From: Sulfurimonadaceae bacterium
Lineage (GTDB): Bacteria; Campylobacterota; Campylobacteria; Campylobacterales; Sulfurimonadaceae
Assembly (NCBI GenBank): GCA_016744905.1
Contig: JADGDM010000001.1
Location: 1 to 64,000, forward strand
Direction: 5' to 3'
Length of the DNA: 64,000 bases
Shown: one piece after another, positions 35,001 to 45,000 of the stretch
Layout of the letters: each line of letters starts with the position of its first letter
Position numbering within the stretch: the first letter of the stretch is position 1
Translations under genes and position numbers: made by a program
Notes under the pieces: model-generated
What the model was told of the DNA's origin: nothing
Databases searched by the model: none
Seen by the model: the letters and a program-made list of their open reading frames with translations, nothing else

Positions 35001-38000
35001 AAATGTGGGGCCACAACATCTCAGAGATGCACAAGGTCAACCATCATTTACTTCAAGCTTAGGTGATACCTTAAATGATGAACTTTTCTCTGTTGTTATC
35101 GGAGGCGCTTCTGCTAGAGAGTTTAGCTCTAATGCCGGAAGTAAATATCTTCTTCGTCCAGAAGGAATCACCGGAACATTTAACAATCAAGTAGCAGATC
35201 TTGGCTTTGATGTGTATGGTTTTGATATGAATTTTGATCGTTTTAGTTTTAGAAATATTATCAATGTCGGTGATACATACAGTTGGATAGATGGTAATAT
35301 TTATGTACCAAATAAGGGTAAGTTTGATCTTGGCTTTAAAAGTTTGGGACTCTCTTGTCGGGGTGATTTTGATGGTGGTCGTATAGATAGAGATTTTGCT
35401 GAAGCTTTTTCACAATCTTTAGACGGTTGGAAAACTTCAACAGACTTTACCACCATCGCTTTTGAAAGTGACGATGCACAGAGCTGTTCAGAATCAACAA
35501 GACTCTTGGCACTAGGACATATTTTAGAGATTAACGCTTTTGAAGACAACTTGGCTCTGCGAGCGCGCTGGAGTAGCGCAGGAGATGTGAATGATGCACG
35601 TATCTTAGGTAAAAGCTTTAATGTTTTAGATGCGAGTGAAGATAATGAAGGATTCAATGTTGTTTTTGATCCAGAATCAGTGACAATGAAAGAGAGTTGG
35701 TACCAACTTAATGCGATGTTGGGTCTTCCATTTTGGGAAGCACTTAGTACAACTATACGTGTAAATAACAGTACAACAAACAGTGCTGGACAGAGTGTTG
35801 TCACGCAAAAAGATGTTTTAACTTTAGATGATACACGTTCAGCAGAGAGTATATTAGCAACTAAAGATGCCAATGGTTTGAAAGCAATTTATAACTGGGG
35901 AAGTATCGGTTTTAAAATTACCCTACCCATCTATTATGAGGTTGGACGTGCGGTAAATAATCTTATTCCTAAATTTAAAGGAGTTAAAGAGAGTCAAGAT
36001 CTGTATGCAATGAGTGCAAGTGCAGGTGTACGCTTAATCGAACCCGATAGAACGGGTGTAGATTTTGGCGCGAGTGTAGATGTGGCTGCATTGACCGATT
36101 TAAATCTATCTATACATATTGATATTAATGATCCGGTCAGTGTTTTAAGTATTGATAACTTTTTAGCAACCTATCTTCAAATAGGGAACTCACCACAGAG
36201 TGATGGTCCACTTAAAAGCTCTATTGGTGAACTTCAAGAAAAACTTTCTATTATGAAAAGGCTTACGGGTAAAAGTATTGAGTTGGTTATGAACAGAGTT
36301 TTACATGAACTGCTGTCTCAAAAAATCAATGGTCTGGATCCTTTTGAAGAAGTTTCTAATGCCTTTGCGATTATCCATGCTATGCCAGCGCGTATTGCGA
36401 ATCTTTCAAATGTATTTTTAAATGATCAATTAGAACGGGTGGTGTCTCCTTTAGAAAACCTGGTGAGTGCGGGTTATGATATGAATACAATTTATCTTGA
36501 TTTACCTCAGTTGATAGTGGATACGCCGATTGAGGCTGATGCAACAGAAGTGCCCTCAGAGATCAAAATATACACAGATAAACTACGTGCAATTGCACAC
36601 GGTTTTGGTGAAGTGCGATATGTCTTAGATGAGACACATGGAAGAATTGATGAAGCGCAGGCGGCTTTAGATGAGATTTATACAGTTTTAGAGTACGCAG
36701 ATACTATTGAAGCGACGATGAATACACTGAATTCTCACCTTGAAAGCTTGCTTGTAATTGGGAACAGTGCAGGCAGTCAATGTATCTTAAATACAGATCC
36801 GATTAACTTTAATGTAAGTACCAACTTTGGTATGTTAGAGCCGATGAGTGAAATGTTAAATGCCTTAAATCGAGCAACAGATCTTTTAAATGAAGTAGAT
36901 GTTGTGAGTGGATTTGCTTCTCCTGTGGGAGAAATTGTTGGTATTGATATGGCACCTTATGAGCAGATGCAACGTCAAATTCATCTCCTGTCTCAAAGTG
37001 TGAATGATCGACGTGCAAGCTTAATGCAGGGACTTCAAACAGAGGTAGATAAGATTTGTGCCAGTGGTGGAGATGTTGTTGGAATTATCTCTGATACGCA
37101 AGAAATTTTAAGTTCGATGACAAGCAAAGTAAGCAATGTAAAAATGGAACTGCTTAATATTATTGATCAACAGAAAATCCTTTTTGATCAGCTGCGCGCT
37201 GCTGAGATTGATGGAATGATGAGTCTCGAAGAGTTGGCACTACTTTCACGTAGTATGGAAGAGTATTTTAATTACTTGGCAGATGAGATTGATGGAACAT
37301 ATCTCTCATTAAACCAGACATTCAACAATCCTTATGATGGATCTTTAGAGGTATTTCAAAGAACTTTTCAAAGAGAGCTAGAACAGTATTTAGCACCTTA
37401 TAATGCGTTTGCGCTTGAGGGTGAGATTCGTTGGGATTTACCGGGTGAACAGTTGATTTTAGGGGCGATAGAAGATCGTTTACGTATCCCATTTGAAAAA
37501 GCCATTGATGAGATGACAGATAAGCTAGAACAAGGTTTAGTAAATTCAATCGCACAAGTACCAAATCCAACAGCAGATGAGTTACGTGAGTTGGTTGTAG
37601 CACAGATTATGAATCTTGAAGTTGTTGAGTCACTACGTATACAAGCCAATGATATTTTAAGTGGCTTAAGTGAAGATATAGACAAGCTTTCATTACAACT
37701 TTTTGCAATGATTAATAAAAGTGTGCAAGAGATTGTATCGGCTGCAGTGGCTGAGATAAATGAAAAATTGGCAGGGGCAACAGAGTCATTTAAAAACAAT
37801 ATCCCTATCAAGGCCGTTGGTGTTGATGGATATGCAATTGTTGCGGGTGAAGAGTTAGAACAGGTACATCTCAGTGCAGACTGGGAAGTTGCTGGTGACA
37901 GTGATGATTCAAGTCTGAAATATGGAGCTGATTTTGATATGAGACGTTGGAGTGCTAGAGATGAAGATGGTGAAACGCAAGGGTGTGTTAGTGATGCAGA

Positions 38001-38760
38001 AGCTAAAGATTTGATTGACATCACTATTGCAGCGCGTAACCTAGGTATGAACTTAGGAGAACAGAGTTTTAGATTTGATCTTATTGAGTTGGGTATTACC
38101 ATTAAAGACTCTATTCCAAATGGTGTCTTTGGAAGCATTACCTCGTATGATGGTTTTGATTTAGATGCTTTCAAACTTTACGATATGGCCTTGGTTACAG
38201 GAGTGGGTCAATTACAAAACTTCTTAGGGGCTAAGGTATCTGCTATCTTTGATCAGTATCAACTCTCTGCTGCATTTCTAGCAGGTAAGACATGTGGCGA
38301 CAAATATTTAAAACGTTTAGACCCTGAGGTTGCAGAGTTTATAACCCTACCAAATAATGTCTTTAATGGTGTTTATCTCCGTGGTGGTGCGAGTATCCCT
38401 GTTTATAATGGAGGTTGTGCATTGACCGTAGGTGTTCAAGCAGATATGGGTCAATGGCTCATTTTAGGACCACCACTGACCATCGGTGGTCTAGTTGGTG
38501 GTGGTGCGAATGGGGAAGCCTTGTGTATTGCATCAATTAAAGGATATGTACGCGCTATGGCTGAGGTCTCAGGTGATGTGGTTAAATTCAATGGTTCAGG
38601 ATGGGCTGTTGCAGGAGTAGGTTCATGTTCACGTAGTAGCTGGACATCAGTGAGTCGTAGTAGAGGTGATAGTTGGTGTGGAACCGGAGATGCTAAATTT
38701 GAAGTTTCGTACGATCAGGGTTGGTCTTTAGATGAACTTTCAACATCAGCAGTACATTAA
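32011..38760 (+). CDS. Giant (2249-residue) surface lipoprotein of unknown function
   Basis: The protein starts with a lipoprotein signal with MFLGC (C26). Residues about 40-70 (SISGFVQKGPFKAGSKV) look like a small beta domain common at the N-terminus of big surface lipoproteins, followed by a Lys/Glu-rich region. About 284-384 resembles a Calx-beta domain. The long middle (400-1500) is beta-rich and unrecognised. Residues about 1510-1940 are helical with coiled-coil-like heptads, and the C-terminal about 300 residues are Gly- and Cys-rich. No catalytic motif is seen. It heads a four-gene operon with the paired TTGCAAYG promoter, and the next gene begins 10 bases after its stop. A structural role in a cell-surface complex is plausible but unproven. 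Confidence 0.85.
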   Translation: MRLYQFRSYLFSFFLALGFFLMFLGCSDDNNSTPPAKAVKTYSISGFVQKGPFKAGSKVVAYQLDEKGQKSGKKVSAVVKEKGAYEVKVPWKGETLVEAEGEYFDEVKGEYSKEKVKLSAVEKVEEKGLKANVNVFTELEGKRKVVLLEEGKKYEEAEEEVKKEMEDLFGLPRDVKASELDISKLKEEEDLKKENAQLLLFSVNLLESTKKDFNASSNLGKLVKDFGQNGEVDEEGKVVWNEIVQGGSRSIGVAVIDKINEFYKEEFVVADIPSIPGNIYRPHINVENMGFLTPDEITIHVELTALLLQDTNISVDFSSINDSALEGINYVASSGTVELRSNGDSGADIVIPIIQRSDEEIGFYIEFNTSDIASISGARTEVIIPPLEIDAVEAGSIKLTSLSLTETVVNGVAHAGDTLFVEDDANISAKLFLKSEKVCSADKTCPIQPYYVDIFASSGGESISLGSQYIPASAITSSTATKGSTLFGKSVGHSLIINLNNTEYRTLADEAFREGNDVEFKLVVQAELGIALPGQKIPTVEWITTQAATLAKIDLELHVGTAVINLDDLELINMVEDCNYRAISEVSNEVIIIDGIGKTAAPVERRASSSELFVRVDASGVWGDYDAGLSYQDACVKLTYDDTAKIYIPSLIQGHSSVTTINTNIDSIEISSIDFQLNADGVSFSGDASIKLPRKLAAKESKENFQEIFMKRLYSKSMHVEFIDEESKYDLNSLSGKFSKKYILTTEDVPYSLILAKDETFTITQEEGFHSRSEGQIDLQLYNSLNFLALGGNSFDKVVSNTARSINVISTSRPFSFDSGGLDFELDFSATKSFTTHYPKLKVTPIAQGYQRIENSNIVESRFPENYTMDQRVNCKNCVKQVLSETLTFTTLESNQSKLLSHGAIATQVQLNQDVHWGIRGISTKVYTHKNSESESVSSLLYIPGMSFATDSEHYVTDYLMGNVDLIENDQNKILENAFYTIDTLESRRGNHFMAGVNVGPQHLRDAQGQPSFTSSLGDTLNDELFSVVIGGASAREFSSNAGSKYLLRPEGITGTFNNQVADLGFDVYGFDMNFDRFSFRNIINVGDTYSWIDGNIYVPNKGKFDLGFKSLGLSCRGDFDGGRIDRDFAEAFSQSLDGWKTSTDFTTIAFESDDAQSCSESTRLLALGHILEINAFEDNLALRARWSSAGDVNDARILGKSFNVLDASEDNEGFNVVFDPESVTMKESWYQLNAMLGLPFWEALSTTIRVNNSTTNSAGQSVVTQKDVLTLDDTRSAESILATKDANGLKAIYNWGSIGFKITLPIYYEVGRAVNNLIPKFKGVKESQDLYAMSASAGVRLIEPDRTGVDFGASVDVAALTDLNLSIHIDINDPVSVLSIDNFLATYLQIGNSPQSDGPLKSSIGELQEKLSIMKRLTGKSIELVMNRVLHELLSQKINGLDPFEEVSNAFAIIHAMPARIANLSNVFLNDQLERVVSPLENLVSAGYDMNTIYLDLPQLIVDTPIEADATEVPSEIKIYTDKLRAIAHGFGEVRYVLDETHGRIDEAQAALDEIYTVLEYADTIEATMNTLNSHLESLLVIGNSAGSQCILNTDPINFNVSTNFGMLEPMSEMLNALNRATDLLNEVDVVSGFASPVGEIVGIDMAPYEQMQRQIHLLSQSVNDRRASLMQGLQTEVDKICASGGDVVGIISDTQEILSSMTSKVSNVKMELLNIIDQQKILFDQLRAAEIDGMMSLEELALLSRSMEEYFNYLADEIDGTYLSLNQTFNNPYDGSLEVFQRTFQRELEQYLAPYNAFALEGEIRWDLPGEQLILGAIEDRLRIPFEKAIDEMTDKLEQGLVNSIAQVPNPTADELRELVVAQIMNLEVVESLRIQANDILSGLSEDIDKLSLQLFAMINKSVQEIVSAAVAEINEKLAGATESFKNNIPIKAVGVDGYAIVAGEELEQVHLSADWEVAGDSDDSSLKYGADFDMRRWSARDEDGETQGCVSDAEAKDLIDITIAARNLGMNLGEQSFRFDLIELGITIKDSIPNGVFGSITSYDGFDLDAFKLYDMALVTGVGQLQNFLGAKVSAIFDQYQLSAAFLAGKTCGDKYLKRLDPEVAEFITLPNNVFNGVYLRGGASIPVYNGGCALTVGVQADMGQWLILGPPLTIGGLVGGGANGEALCIASIKGYVRAMAEVSGDVVKFNGSGWAVAGVGSCSRSSWTSVSRSRGDSWCGTGDAKFEVSYDQGWSLDELSTSAVH

Positions 38761-38770
38761 AGGATATATG

Positions 38771-41700
38771 ATGAAATTATTATTAACACTACTACTACTT
38801 CTATTTAGTTTGAATTTAAATGCTGCTGATCAGCAATTTTACTTTATCGCAAAAAAAGCACCATTGGGTTCACTCAGTAGTTTTGGGCAGTCTGAAGAGG
38901 GTGTTTACTTAAGATGGGAGACGGTGGAAGGTTCTTTACCTTCAGAGATAGTTGCGTTTGAATTAAGACGTGATGGCGCAGTTATCGAAGTTTTTGATGC
39001 ACATCTTTTTGAGGACACTAAAGGTATTGATGCTCTGTATGGTGACATGGAAAATGAACGTAGAAGACTAGAGACTATGAGTGCGTTGAGTCGTTATGGC
39101 GCTTCTCAAGACCCTGTTGTAAATGTTGGATTAAGTAATTTTTCCATTGTTTTAAGAAGTCAATTAAGTGAAGAGTATTGGTCATTTCTTGCTTCGCGTC
39201 TGGATTTTAATGTAGCGCGTGCACGCCACCGTGCTTACTTGGATACGGCGGTTACTTCAGGGTTACATAACTATGAACTTTTAGCCATCTCCGCTACCGA
39301 TGTGGCCAAACGTTTGGCCTACTTAGAAATCGATTTGGATGTTGATTATCAAAGTTCAGGTGCGGTAGATTTAGAGCAGGTGTATAAGTCTCAATGTACT
39401 TCTCCTGAGTATGCACTGGATCATTTTACAGTGGCACTACACTGGAGCAATGCAGGAACAAATGAGGCGGAGACGTTTCTTAATTCTGTTAATATTGCAG
39501 GGTATGATGTTTACCGTACTAAAAAACGTAATGCGACAGATGCGGACTTGGGTTTAGATATCAAGACGATGGCCAAAGATTATTCGCATAATGCTTATGG
39601 TGTAGTAGAAATTGCAAGTTTAGAAAAAGTAAATAATTCTCTAATCGTTTTAGATTCTGATGACAACAGCAGTGAAAAGTCTGTAGCTTTTTTAGAGACT
39701 ATCGATCAGTTGAAAAAAGCTGGAATCAAAGCTGGTGACAGTATGGCTTACTATGTCGTCTCTCGAGATTTTACTGGTAATTATGGACCTACTGCGTCTA
39801 TTTTGGTGAAAGTTCCTGATTTAACACCACCACCAACACCATGGATGATTCAAGTAGCCAATGACAGCAGTTTGGAAACCAGTGTGATTAGTTTTGATGC
39901 GGTGAGTCAACAAAATTATATTCAACAATTTCAAAATTATCGTAAGTTCTGTTCACATGACATAGAGAATAAACTCTATTTTGTGGATTTAGATAAAGAG
40001 TGTGGTGAGGGTGAAGTTGAAGTTAACTTAGATGTGGAAAAATATCTGGTTTATCGTTTTGGTAGTTTTGAAGAAGCAGCGAATTTTAGTGATGCGGATG
40101 GAGATGGATATAGTGATGTGAGTGAAACATTGGTTCCGTCGAACAATGCAGAGTGTCGTGATGATATGATTCCCGTTGGTGTAAAAAATTATTTACTTCA
40201 AGATCTGGAGTTTGAACATAAAGTTTTTGATAACGCACATGAAATAGTACGCTTTAGTGACAGTACAGCATTTGAAAACTTAGGTGAGATTTATTGGTAC
40301 CGTATCGCTTCTGCTTCATCACAAGACAATGTTATCAGTCCATTATCAGGGCCAATTAGACTTTACTTTCCAGATAGAGCCTTACCTGCGCGTGCTGATA
40401 TTGAGGCAGAGCTAAGCTACTGTACGAAAAATTTATATATTGCAGAGGGTGAACCTTATTTGAGATATGTGAGACATCTTGCAACAGATGAGACAGGACT
40501 TGCGCAAAAGTTTGCGGTCGAATGTCTTAAACAAGATGGTCCAGAGAAGATGATTTTTGATGTGAATGATGGCATTGTTTATAATGAAACAAACACAGAT
40601 ATCTTTACTTGGAGACGTGAGTGTTTAGAAGGAGAAGCAAAAGGCAAGGTTAAAATATCTTTTAACAAGGTTGATGGTAAAGGGACATTATTGCCTATCG
40701 AGTCAAAAGTGCTTGAAGATGATGAGGTTCATGTGGGTAAAAGTGGCTTGAGTATCTACTCATGTAAATACAAGTATGCGCTAAAAGGAAAAGGTTGTGA
40801 AAGAAAAGAGGATTTTACGGCGGTCATTCCTGGACAAATTTTGCCTGAAACACCTATACTAACGGTTGCAACAGATGATTGTGTTGAGCTTGGATATACC
40901 CATCAAGGTCGTTACCATAAGATAAAACAAGAGTGTAATACAACAGCTGAGATAAATTGGTTAGATGAACTTCTTCCACATGAGATTGATAATATCTGTT
41001 TAAGTGTGCGCACACATAATCACAACAATCAGATCTCAGCAGCACTGAATTTATCTTGTTTTTCAATTTTACCAACTAAAAAACCATCAGCACCATCGCT
41101 TCAGTCGCTTAGCTTTAATGGCAACAGTGCAAATTTCACTTGGTTGCCTCCAGTAGAGCGTGTTAATGGTACTTTAGTTGAGTTAAGAAGACAAGATTCA
41201 AATGAGAGCTACAGTATTTTTACCCCACATGTTGATTATGAACTAGATGGGGTGAGATTAGAAAATAATCAGACCCTATTAACATTGATTAATGAGGAAC
41301 AGTGGTGTATTAGAGCGCGCTCTGTTGCTAAAGGTGCGAGTGTTAGTAGTGTCGATATGCTCTCCCAATGGTCCAGTGAAATTTGTGAGATACGTTCAAA
41401 CGAGATCTCTCAAGCACAATACCTACCATGGCCTGAAGTTAAAAGAATAGAGCCAGATACTGAGTTACTTACGACTTCTTATAATGCAGATGAAGAGCAT
41501 ATAGAGCTCTTTTTAAGTGATGTTAATGTCGTTATAAAAAATCAAGACTATCCTGGAGCAACTTTAATAGAAGAGTCTTGTTATACCTTAGAGAAGAAAA
41601 TTAGACCCCATCTTAATTATGTGGTTTACCGACAAAGTATCTCACCACAAGGTGCGGTTTCAAGAATGATACAGGTTTCTGCTCAAGTTAATGAGATGAC

Positions 41701-42046
41701 ATTAATTCCTTTAAGTAGCTCAGAATCTCTCGCCGCTACTTTTGGAATTACACCAAAAACGGCAGGAAACTATTGTGTTATTCTAGATCTTCAAATGGAC
41801 ATTACCGATGGTCGTTTATTGGGTACGGAGTTGGTTTATTTAGATGGTATTGCAGAGTTACCTGGATATACCTACAGATTTGAGGTGGTTTATTTTGACG
41901 ATTATGGTGAAATTACCGGACTAAAAGTGAGTGATCCAGTTTTAGTACCTGAAGTACCTGTGTACTATATTCCGGTATTTTCAACACCAATATTTATGCA
42001 AGACACATCGGTTAATACACCGGTGTATTTGATTGGAGGAAATTAA
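38771..42046 (+). CDS. Secreted fibronectin type III-like protein
   Basis: The 1091-residue protein has a cleavable signal peptide (MKLL, a Leu-rich core, LNLNA) from ATG 38771; the AAAGGA ribosome binding site is 6 bases before it, so ATG 38768 is less likely. The mature protein has several beta-sandwich stretches that look like fibronectin type III modules, for example PSAPSLQSLSFNGNSANFTW and PTPWMIQV. A DADGDGYSD motif near residue 445 resembles a thrombospondin type 3 calcium loop. There are many Cys residues. It is not lipid-anchored, so it is secreted or held by the giant lipoprotein. It lies 10 bases after that gene and 1 base before the next. Confidence 0.8.
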   Translation: MKLLLTLLLLLFSLNLNAADQQFYFIAKKAPLGSLSSFGQSEEGVYLRWETVEGSLPSEIVAFELRRDGAVIEVFDAHLFEDTKGIDALYGDMENERRRLETMSALSRYGASQDPVVNVGLSNFSIVLRSQLSEEYWSFLASRLDFNVARARHRAYLDTAVTSGLHNYELLAISATDVAKRLAYLEIDLDVDYQSSGAVDLEQVYKSQCTSPEYALDHFTVALHWSNAGTNEAETFLNSVNIAGYDVYRTKKRNATDADLGLDIKTMAKDYSHNAYGVVEIASLEKVNNSLIVLDSDDNSSEKSVAFLETIDQLKKAGIKAGDSMAYYVVSRDFTGNYGPTASILVKVPDLTPPPTPWMIQVANDSSLETSVISFDAVSQQNYIQQFQNYRKFCSHDIENKLYFVDLDKECGEGEVEVNLDVEKYLVYRFGSFEEAANFSDADGDGYSDVSETLVPSNNAECRDDMIPVGVKNYLLQDLEFEHKVFDNAHEIVRFSDSTAFENLGEIYWYRIASASSQDNVISPLSGPIRLYFPDRALPARADIEAELSYCTKNLYIAEGEPYLRYVRHLATDETGLAQKFAVECLKQDGPEKMIFDVNDGIVYNETNTDIFTWRRECLEGEAKGKVKISFNKVDGKGTLLPIESKVLEDDEVHVGKSGLSIYSCKYKYALKGKGCERKEDFTAVIPGQILPETPILTVATDDCVELGYTHQGRYHKIKQECNTTAEINWLDELLPHEIDNICLSVRTHNHNNQISAALNLSCFSILPTKKPSAPSLQSLSFNGNSANFTWLPPVERVNGTLVELRRQDSNESYSIFTPHVDYELDGVRLENNQTLLTLINEEQWCIRARSVAKGASVSSVDMLSQWSSEICEIRSNEISQAQYLPWPEVKRIEPDTELLTTSYNADEEHIELFLSDVNVVIKNQDYPGATLIEESCYTLEKKIRPHLNYVVYRQSISPQGAVSRMIQVSAQVNEMTLIPLSSSESLAATFGITPKTAGNYCVILDLQMDITDGRLLGTELVYLDGIAELPGYTYRFEVVYFDDYGEITGLKVSDPVLVPEVPVYYIPVFSTPIFMQDTSVNTPVYLIGGN

Positions 42047-42047
42047 A

Positions 42048-45000
42048 ATGAAAACATTTATCTATAAGCTTCTACTGTTTCTTGCGCTGAGTACTTTAGT
42101 AGAAGCAAACTATTTTGAAACCAATCAGGCAAATGTTTGGAGTTCACAAGGTAGTCAAGAGGGATTTCGCAGTTACTCTTTAGGCTATGGTTATGTCTGG
42201 AGTCATGCGGTTACGGAGGAATCAGAGTATTTTAATATCTCAGACTTTATGGGCTATGATAATATTCAAATTCCTCATACGGAACAGTCTTTTTTCTTAC
42301 TGAATAATTTTAATGCAAGTTATCCTAAGGTGAATGAGACCTATGTACGTCTCTCTTTAAGTGGCTTGGATGCACCTAACTCAGATTCGTATGGAGATTC
42401 TCAGCCGATTGTCTCACTGGTTCCTGGTGATATGCATAATTTAAATGAGACCACTGCTTTACGTTTTTTTGTTCAAAAGGCAGAGGGTGATGACAGCCCC
42501 TTACTGTTGAACTACAGTATCAGTAGTAGTGTTGATGGAGTACAGTCTTATAAAATTTTGTATGATGATAACAGTTACTTTGAAAAAAATAGCACCATTT
42601 ATTTGATCAAAAATGCAGACTACAATGTAACATTTTCTGTAAATCAAGATGCTCGATCTTCCCAAGAGTACAGACAAGAGTACACTTTATACAGTGATGT
42701 GAATTTCAGACGTGATAGTGACAGTGATGGTTTTCCAGATCTTTGGGAAGCCGAACATGGATTAGACCCTTTGGTAGATTCACGACAAGTTGATAGTGAT
42801 GGTGATGGATGGAGTGACGCTGATGAAGCACTACGTGGTAGTAACCCTTTTGATGCAACTGGTGCACCACGTGACAGTGATGGTGATGGTTGGAGTGATT
42901 ATGATGAAGAGGTTCGTTTTACAGATTATAATGAAAGCACACTTCCAAATTGTAGTCAAAGACCAACAGCCAGTAGCCTTTATGGCGCGGAATATAATGT
43001 TAGTGGCTTGATTGATACAACTTATGCATATGCTCTAAAAGTCTATACCGTAGCAGGTGAAGCACAGTTTAATTCAGATGCACCCAATGCTGTTTTAGAT
43101 CAAAATCTTACAGGGAAGCCTGATTGTAATGTTTCTGTTTCAGAAATCGAGAGCGCATTGTCTGTTCAAAAAGTTCCAAATGCACGTTTTTCAGCTTCAG
43201 ATTCAATGGTGAGTGCGGTGCGTAGTTCAAAAGTTCATTTTAACAAGACTTATAGAGGAAAGTATGTTTTAAAATCATATATTCCAAGTAAAGCAGATGC
43301 AGATATTTCACAAGTGACACAGTGGCTGGAAGATCAAGACCTTGCTTGGCAGAGTGTCGCAGATTGGGAAAATGGAGTAAAAGCTTATCTCTCAACACAT
43401 CTTTTATATAATCAAGAGGTGAATGTGACTGCTCAAAGCAGTATAGATGTGGCTGTTTTAGAAGCGGCTATTGCTTATGATGAGGATTTGGATTTTACAC
43501 AGCGTAGTTTGGTTCTTTTAGGAAAAGATACCTTGTCTCTAGAGAGTCGTTCTACTTGGTTGAGAGATGTAAATACGTATAGACTCAGTATAAATGCACT
43601 TTTTGAAGATATTAAACTCATGCATGCCAGCGCAAATGAAGAGTTGGAAAAAGTATTTTTTGGTTTAGAAACCATTATGTCGGAATATGAGCTAAATACA
43701 CAAGACAGTGATGTGTTATTGGCACAAGCTATTCAAAAACGCAGTTGGAGTCAAGATTATTTCATCTATGTACTGAGATTGATTCACTATATCCCTTTTG
43801 AGTCGACTGAAACAAATCCTTTTGATTTTAATTATGATAGTGATGGTGATGGGGTGAGTAATTATAATGAACTACTTGCATTAGGAACTTCAAATCCATT
43901 TGATGCAGACAGTGATGATGATGGATTAAATGACGCAGTTGACCCTTGTCTATTATCGGCAAACAACAACTGTTTAAATGAAGAAAACCTTGATAGTGAT
44001 GGCGATAGTATTTTAGATGGTTTTGATAACTGTCCAGCGCGTAGTAATGTCAAACAACTTGATAGTGATGGTAACGGTGTTGGTGATGCTTGTGAACTTG
44101 ACAGTGCCTTCGTCATTACTTGGCCACGACGTGATATGACAGTTGTTTTGGGTGAAGGTGTTCAGTTTAGACTACAAGAGACACAGTTGGCTACAGGTGA
44201 AGTGGTAAGTAACGAAAGTATCCTTTGGAGTGATAATGCCATCAACATAGATACGGGAATGGAACCGGATGTATTTAGATTTAATTCATTAGGTGCACAC
44301 ACGGTTTGTGTGCACGTTCCACTGGCTGCTTCTACATTAGAACAGTGTCGTAGTGTAATGGTGGTTGGAAGTAACAGTAATGGGCCAACTATATTGGTAC
44401 CAAGTGATGTTGTTGCGATGGAGAGAACAGCTAGCGAAAATAGTACGGTGATTATAGAATTAGAGCGTAGTGGAGACTTGAGTAAAGAGAGCTCATTTCA
44501 AGTGAATCGTCATTTGGATGCTCTTATCACACCTGCGGACTTAAATGACGTAGGAATATATACAACCCATGTTAAATTTTTGCCTCAACAAGTATTTGCA
44601 TATATTCGTGTTGAGATTGTGGCAGATAGTCTTCACGAGGATGATGAACTTTTCAGTCTAAGTTTTCAAGATGCTGTTGGAATTGGCTCATTTAGTGCAA
44701 ATGAAATTAATGTGAGTATCGTCGATGATGAAAGTAATCCTAGTGTCTCTTTTTTAACAGACCTTTCGAGTGTTAATGAAGATGAGGGTACCTACAACTT
44801 AGGTATAAGTCTGAGTGAAGTCTCTACACAGACGGTTAGTGGAGAGGTTGTCCTAGTTGCCAGTAGTGCAACGCTGGGTTCTGATTTTAACTTTACAGGT
44901 ACTTTTAGTATAGCAGCGGGTGAAAATCTTACGCAGGTAGTCTTAAATGTTGATAATGACACACTCTTTGAGGATACAGAGTATGTAGAGTTGGTGCTCA

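Noticed and set aside
37398-38174. Reverse ORF of 258 residues in the giant lipoprotein gene
   Set aside because: Shadow frame, Ser-rich, no ribosome binding site, and inside a gene with continuous lipoprotein coding.
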